Source of the DNA: Micromonospora lupini
GTDB lineage: Bacteria > Actinomycetota > Actinomycetes > Mycobacteriales > Micromonosporaceae
Length of the DNA stretch: 64,000 nt
Direction of reading: 5' to 3'
NCBI RefSeq assembly: GCF_026342015.1
Contig: NZ_JAPENL010000003.1
Span: forward strand, 372,001 to 436,000
This document shows, in pieces, positions 59,738 to 64,000 of the stretch (positions are counted from its first letter, which is position 1; each line of letters opens with the position of its first letter). The notes under the pieces were generated by a model. It ran no database searches. It saw only the letters and a program-made list of their open reading frames with translations, and was not told the origin of the DNA. The translations under genes were made by a program, and so were the position numbers.

Positions 59738-59779
59738 GCTGCCCGCGTGCCCCGCCCGAACGGGGGGTACGCGGGCAGC
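59738..59779. terminator. Bidirectional terminator
   Basis: Hairpin with about 16-base arms (starting GCTGCCCGCG and ending CGCGGGCAGC) between two convergent genes. Confidence 0.75.
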
Positions 59780-59785
59780 AGGCCG

Positions 59786-60742
59786 TCAGCCGGTCGACCC
59801 GGCCCGCGCCGCGACCGTCGCACCGTCGGCCGGTCGACGCGGCCCGGCGGGCGCCCGCGGCTTCGCGAACATCGTCTCGGCGAGCACCTGCGCCAACCGT
59901 GTGGCGTCGCGCTGGGCCTGCCCGGCGCAGCAGTTGTTGAACAGCACGTGCAGGTCGTCGACGTCCGCGGCCAGCTCCGCCAGCCGGCCGGCCCAGTCCC
60001 GCAACTCCGACTCGTCGTACGCGTAGCGGAACTTGTCCTGCTTGTCGCCGTCACGCCACGCGTCGCTGTGGCCGTGGAAGCGGATGATCGCCGGCTCCGC
60101 CGTACGGGTCAGGATCGGCGGCACCGACGACGGATGCCCCTGCGGCATGTCGACGCAGACCAGGGAGAGGTCGTGCGCGCGCAGCAGATCCAGGGTCGCG
60201 GCCGTCGCGGCTCCGTCGAACCAGGAGCCGTGCCGCAGCTCCACCGCCACCCGCCACGGCCGGCACCGCTGCGCCAGCTCGACGATGCGGCGTTCGGCGG
60301 CGGCGCCGCGCGCCAACCACGGCGGAAACTGCAACAGCACCACACCCAGCTTGCCGGCGGCCGCGATCGGGTCCAGCGCCGCCCGGAAACGGGCCCACAG
60401 CTCGTCGTACGCCTGCTCGGGCAGGTCGCGACGGCGGACCCGGCTCGGGCCGGCGGCCGGCCGCAGATCCCGGGGCAGCGCGGCGACAGGCGTCGGGTGA
60501 CCGGTGAAGAGGCTGAACGCCTTGACGTCGAAGGTGAAGTCGTCAGGCGTCGCGTCGACCCAGCCGTGCGTGGTCTCCGGCACCGGAACGGCGTAGTAGG
60601 ACGTGTCCACCTCGACAAGCGGGAACCGGCCGGCGTAGAAGGCCAACCGGCCGGCCGGCGTGTTGGCCGAGCGCGGATACCAGCCGGAGCGCAGCAACGT
60701 CTGGTCCGCCCAGGACGACGTGCCCACCTTGATCACACCCAT
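59786..60742 (-). CDS. DUF72 domain protein
   Basis: 318 residues from ATG 60742. Begins VIKVGTSSWADQTLL and contains YAGRFPLVEVDTSYYAVP, FDVKAFSLFTGHPTP, VVLLQFPPWLA, VAVELRHGSWF and HVLFNNCCAGQAQRDA, all landmarks of the DUF72 (YecE-like) TIM-barrel family. Function unproven; the Phe-rich, Asn-Asn-Cys motifs are conserved across the family. Stands alone with its own terminator. Confidence 0.93.
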   Translation of the reverse strand: MGVIKVGTSSWADQTLLRSGWYPRSANTPAGRLAFYAGRFPLVEVDTSYYAVPVPETTHGWVDATPDDFTFDVKAFSLFTGHPTPVAALPRDLRPAAGPSRVRRRDLPEQAYDELWARFRAALDPIAAAGKLGVVLLQFPPWLARGAAAERRIVELAQRCRPWRVAVELRHGSWFDGAATAATLDLLRAHDLSLVCVDMPQGHPSSVPPILTRTAEPAIIRFHGHSDAWRDGDKQDKFRYAYDESELRDWAGRLAELAADVDDLHVLFNNCCAGQAQRDATRLAQVLAETMFAKPRAPAGPRRPADGATVAARAGSTG

Positions 60743-60873
60743 GTCGTTCAGTGGACAGTCCCGCGCCCCGATCGGCAACCGCTGACGGCCGGCGGCCTCG
60801 TCGTGTCCACCCCGAAGTGTCGGTGCCCGGTCCTAGGCTGACGCTCGATCGGACCTCGACGAAAGGGCACCAC

Positions 60874-61377
60874 ATGACCAGCACCGCGCAGCTCACCGGG
60901 GAACGGGCCGACCTGCTGCAGACGCTGCGCCGGCACCGGGGTTTCCTCCTGCAGACCGTCGACGGGCTGACCGACGAGCAGGCCGCCGCGCGCAGCACCG
61001 TCAGCGAGCTCTGCCCCGGCGGGCTCATCAAGCACGTCGCCGGCACCGAGGAGCGGTGGATGCTGTTCGCCGTGGGTGGCGCGGAGGCGATGCAGCGCGA
61101 GGAGATCGACTGGGTCGGTCAGTTCCGGATGGCGCCGGGCGAGACCCTGGCCGGGTTGGTCGAGCGGTTCCGCGCGGTGGCCGACCACACCGACGAGCTG
61201 ATCGCCACTCTCGACCTGGACGCGGCCCACCCGCTGCCGCAGGCGCCGTGGTTCGAGCCGGGTGCGAGTTGGACGGTCCGTCGGGTGCTGCTGCACCTCA
61301 TCGCCGAGACGTCCCAGCACGCGGGGCACGCCGACATCCTGCGCGAGGCGATCGACGGGTCGAAGACCATGGGCTGA
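60874..61377 (+). CDS. DinB-family protein (DUF664-like)
   Basis: 167 residues from ATG 60874 with GAAAGGG upstream and TAGGCT at 60834 as probable -10. Four-helix DinB/YfiT-like fold: ADLLQTLRRHRGFLLQTVDGLTDEQ, the first metal His in LIKHVAGTEERW, and HLIAETSQHAGHADILRE with the last two His ligands. Such proteins bind a divalent metal and include bacillithiol/mycothiol-dependent transferases; the exact substrate is unknown. Confidence 0.92.
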   Translation: MTSTAQLTGERADLLQTLRRHRGFLLQTVDGLTDEQAAARSTVSELCPGGLIKHVAGTEERWMLFAVGGAEAMQREEIDWVGQFRMAPGETLAGLVERFRAVADHTDELIATLDLDAAHPLPQAPWFEPGASWTVRRVLLHLIAETSQHAGHADILREAIDGSKTMG

Positions 61378-61479
61378 GCCGCGGCCGGCCCGCGGGCGCT
61401 TCGCCTCGTGCCGTCACCACGGTTCCCGCCCCGGGCGCGGATGTGACATCGCCCGCAGGGTCGGCGCTGAGGGACAGAG

Positions 61480-61740
61480 ATGAGCGCCCACCGGATGGAC
61501 CACGAAACCGTCGAGCGGCTGCTCGGCGGTTTCCCCGTCGACCCGACGAGCGGCACGCGTCCGGTCGTGCTGCTCCTGACGGCGGTGCGCGCCGCGCCGC
61601 GCCCCGACGAACTGGCCGGCCTGGGCCTCGCCGTGCAGGGCTTCCGCAGCGCCCAGGCGCACCGCCGACACCCTTCCCCGGCCCAGGTGTTCCCGTCCCT
61701 CGATCAGGACGCCGACGGCGCGACGGGCCGGAGCCCCTGA
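61480..61740 (+). CDS. Small hypothetical protein, resembles the N-terminal part of an anti-sigma-like family
   Basis: 86 residues from ATG 61480 (GAGGGACAG upstream). MDHETVERLLGGFPVD and RPDELAGLGLAVQGFRSAQ resemble the cytoplasmic N-terminus of a family of actinobacterial membrane proteins that start MDPETAERLLRG and go on to a transmembrane helix; here the protein stops before any such helix. It may be a shortened paralogue. Ends one base before the convergent glycosidase gene stop. Confidence 0.6.
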   Translation: MSAHRMDHETVERLLGGFPVDPTSGTRPVVLLLTAVRAAPRPDELAGLGLAVQGFRSAQAHRRHPSPAQVFPSLDQDADGATGRSP

Positions 61741-61741
61741 C

Positions 61742-63811
61742 TCAGGATCGCCGTCGGGCCCCCGGCTGGGTGGAGCGGTCACCGGCGTACGCGTCGGTGT
61801 GCCCCCAACGGCCGGGGATGTCGAGCAGCTCGACACCGCCGAAGCCGGTGGGCAGGGCCGGATTCACCAGCAGGTCCTCGCCTGTGGGTCGCAGCCCCAG
61901 CACGGTGCCCAGCAACATCAGCAGCGCGCCCGAGGACCACGACTGGGGACGACCGGCCGAGGGCAACTGGACCGGATACTTCGTCAGGCCCCGCTCGTAG
62001 CCGGCGATCAGCTCCGGCACCGCCCCGCCGAGCGTCTGCGCCATGTCGAAGATGCCTGCCGCGATCCGGGCCGCGTGCGCGTCGAAACGGTAGTGCCGCA
62101 GGCCGGCGGCGACAAGCGCGTTGTCCGACGGCCACACCGCCCCCAGGTGCGAGCCCACCGGGTTGTACGGGCGCTGCCCGGCGGCGTACGTCCGCACGCC
62201 CCACCCGTTGAACAGCCGCGGCCCGAGCAGGTGCTCGGCGACCGCCTCGGCGCGATCGTCCGCGACGATCCCGCTCCACAGCAGGTGCCCGATGTTGGAC
62301 GCCAGCGCGTCCACCGGCTCGCCGTACGGGTCCAGCGCCAACGCGTAGTACTCCCGGTGCGGCAGCCAGAAGTCCCTGTTGAACCGCTCCTTGAGCGCCG
62401 CCGCCTCCCGATCGAGCCGGTCGGCGTACGCGGGCTCGCCCCAGAACTCGCGGGCCAGCCGGGCGCCGCGCCGCTTCGCGTCGTACGCGTAGCCCTGCAA
62501 CTCGCAGGTGGCGCGGGGAAGCGCGGGCAGCCGACCGTGCGCGTCGACTATCGCGTCGGTGGAGTCCTTCCAGGACTGGTTCACGATGCCGTGCCGCTCG
62601 TTGCGGCGCTGGTAGCGCAGGTAGCCGTCACCGGTCAGATCGCCGTACTCGTCGATCCAGTCCAGCGCCAGCCGTGCCGGGTGGCGCAGCTCGCGAACCA
62701 GGTCCGCGTCGCCGGACCACCGCTCGTACTCGTCGAGCAGGACCACGAACAGCGGTGTGGTGTCGGCCGCGCCGTAGTACAGCGCGTTCGGCCGCTCGCC
62801 GAACGCGGCCAGCTCGCCGTAGCGCAACTGGACCAGGATCTTGCCCGGCTCCTCGTCGTGGTCGTCGTCGAGCTGGCCACCCTGCAGCAGCGCCAGCATC
62901 CGCAGCGTCGCGCGGGCCAGCTCGGGGGTGAACGCCAGGCTCTGCAGGCAGGCGATGATGGCGTCCCGCCCGCACATTCCCATCGCCCACGGCAGGCCGC
63001 CGACCGGCACCCGGTCGCTGAGCGCGAGCGGCTGGTATCGCAGCGCCGCCAGGGCGGCCAGAGCGCCCTGGTACGTCTCCTCCAGGCCGTCCCGTTCGGC
63101 CACCAACTGCGGGGCCCGGCTCAGCCACGCGGCCAGGTCGTCGCCCATTCCGTCCCGCACGATCTGCTGGTGTGACTCCACTTCGGTGCGCATGTCCCGG
63201 TCACCCTCGCCCTGCATGGTCATGCTGACGTGCAGGGTGGTCTCCCACGTCCCCTCGGGCGGGACCCGGATCCGGAACGTGAGCCCCTCCTCGTCGATCT
63301 CGGCGGGGGCGGTGCTGCGCACCGTGGTGACGCGGCCGAACCGCTCCCGCTCGTAGCGCAGCACGAGCGCCGCACGGTGGTCGTCGGTCGTGACGTGGAC
63401 GACCCGCGGTCGGGGCTGTGCGACGTCGGCGATCTCGGCGATGTCGGTGAAGTCCGCGCTCACCTCCATCCGCACGGTGAAGTCGGCGGGCTCCGCCGAG
63501 TGGTTGAGCACGGTGATCCGCTCGTGCAGGCAGTCGTGCACCGAGCGGTGGCGGATGATCGACACGTCGGCGTCCACGTAGTGACTCGCCGCGCCCGGCA
63601 CCAGGAAGAACCGGGTCTCGTAGTACGTCATGTCGTCGCGGGAGAGCGCGTTGAGGCGTTCCCCGTCGATGCTGAGCACCCACCGGGACAGGAAGCGGGT
63701 GTCGAACGAGAAGAGACCGACGGGCGCCTGCGGATCGACCTCCATGTCGCCCTGGGCGTCGCTGATCGCGAACACGTTCCCGGCGATCACGTGCACCTGC
63801 TCCTGCCTCAT
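61742..63811 (-). CDS. Glycogen debranching N-terminal domain / (alpha/alpha)6 glycosidase protein
   Basis: 689 residues. The N-terminal 200 or so match the glycogen-debranching N-terminal domain: VIAGNVFAISDAQGDME, GLFSFDTRFLSRW and ITVLNHSAEPADFTV. The C-terminal 450 form an (alpha/alpha)6 barrel with GLPWAMGMCGRDAIIACLQ, NQSWKDSTDAIV and YNPVGSHLGAVWPSDNALV; acidic residues in GRDA and SWKDS are probably catalytic. Likely an amylo-1,6-glucosidase-like or trehalose/glucan-related glycosidase. Starts ATG 63811 with AGGAGGGG upstream and overlaps the stop of the next gene (ATGA). It could act on the glucan made by GlgE-GlgB. Confidence 0.85.
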   Translation of the reverse strand: MRQEQVHVIAGNVFAISDAQGDMEVDPQAPVGLFSFDTRFLSRWVLSIDGERLNALSRDDMTYYETRFFLVPGAASHYVDADVSIIRHRSVHDCLHERITVLNHSAEPADFTVRMEVSADFTDIAEIADVAQPRPRVVHVTTDDHRAALVLRYERERFGRVTTVRSTAPAEIDEEGLTFRIRVPPEGTWETTLHVSMTMQGEGDRDMRTEVESHQQIVRDGMGDDLAAWLSRAPQLVAERDGLEETYQGALAALAALRYQPLALSDRVPVGGLPWAMGMCGRDAIIACLQSLAFTPELARATLRMLALLQGGQLDDDHDEEPGKILVQLRYGELAAFGERPNALYYGAADTTPLFVVLLDEYERWSGDADLVRELRHPARLALDWIDEYGDLTGDGYLRYQRRNERHGIVNQSWKDSTDAIVDAHGRLPALPRATCELQGYAYDAKRRGARLAREFWGEPAYADRLDREAAALKERFNRDFWLPHREYYALALDPYGEPVDALASNIGHLLWSGIVADDRAEAVAEHLLGPRLFNGWGVRTYAAGQRPYNPVGSHLGAVWPSDNALVAAGLRHYRFDAHAARIAAGIFDMAQTLGGAVPELIAGYERGLTKYPVQLPSAGRPQSWSSGALLMLLGTVLGLRPTGEDLLVNPALPTGFGGVELLDIPGRWGHTDAYAGDRSTQPGARRRS

Positions 63812-64000
63812 CGCGACCCCTCCTGTGTCGCGAGGGCCGCTCGGCCCAGCTCACGGGGATGCCGGGCACCGGCCGGGCCGGGGAAGATCCGGCGCAACAG
63901 CATCAGCAGCGCCATGTCGCCGCGCACGGTCAGCTCGTTGCGCAGCAACGCCTCGGCGAGGTGCAACCGGCCGTTGGCGAGCTGGTCGAAGACCGCCCGG
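63808..64000 (-). CDS. C-terminal part of an SCP2-like sterol-carrier fold protein, partial
   Basis: Only the last 63 codons are inside the window. RAVFDQLANGRLHLAEALL and TVRGDMALLMLLRRIFP fit the end of SCP2-like domains, where a helix follows a small lipid-binding sheet. TGA overlaps the ATG of the downstream glycosidase gene, so the two are translationally coupled. Family call is tentative. Confidence 0.5.
   Translation of the reverse strand, partial: RAVFDQLANGRLHLAEALLRNELTVRGDMALLMLLRRIFPGPAGARHPRELGRAALATQEGSR

Overview
The window is high-GC (roughly 72-74 %) actinobacterial chromosome, most like Micromonospora or a close relative. The evidence is the strong G/C third-position bias, frequent GTG/TTG starts, a DUF222-HNH protein, the GlgE-GlgB glucan pathway, a second type II topoisomerase pair and TANNNT promoters placed directly before start codons. 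I see no rRNA, tRNA, CRISPR array or phage.

Layout. 1-2.3 kb: the end of a DUF222-HNH gene, a 73-bp tandem repeat tract and the relic of an XRE-type regulator. 2.3-6.7 kb: glgE-glgB (alpha-glucan synthesis). 6.8-17.7 kb: mixed genes (AraC regulator, DHFR-fold reductase, App1-type phosphatase, GT-C membrane protein, YaaA, an orphan TAXI-type binding lipoprotein facing a two-component system, DUF952), plus a 57-bp relic of a second glgB-like gene. 17.8-28 kb: a wall-teichoic-acid type locus with two membrane-anchored CDP-glycerol glycerophosphotransferase-like proteins, a GT-C-like membrane protein, a TetR regulator, a TagGH-type ABC exporter and a fused cytidylyltransferase/short-chain reductase (CDP-ribitol synthase type). 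28-32.6 kb: hydrolase and hypothetical genes, and a C39-type secreted peptidase with a clear c-di-AMP (ydaO-yuaA) riboswitch in its leader. 32.7-48.9 kb: surface acyltransferase, GT2 and a complete-looking pseudaminic acid set (pseI; pseH-like; pseB-pseC-two unknowns-pseF-pseG). Inside it lies an ACP / AMP-ligase / short-chain reductase / phosphopantetheinyl transferase operon, divergent from the pseH-like gene. 49-51 kb: HAD, AlkB and a degraded zone with a TrmH relic, a hairpin repeat and a MITE. 51-55.6 kb: parC/parE. 55.9-64 kb: SGNH hydrolase, other hydrolases, small hypotheticals, DUF72, DinB and a glycogen-debranching-type glycosidase.

How it fits together. The 17.8-48.9 kb stretch reads as one cell-surface glycopolymer region. 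It would make CDP-ribitol, polymerise polyol phosphate, export a polymer through TagGH, make CMP-pseudaminic acid, and probably transfer and acylate it. That matches polymers containing nonulosonic acid (teichulosonic-acid type) known chemically from actinomycete walls, whose genetics I recall as poorly worked out. The carrier-protein acyl module beside the pseH-like acetyltransferase is the least explained part and the best candidate for a new system: it may supply a non-acetyl N-acyl group. All functional calls come from reading motifs and gene order; no database search was possible.
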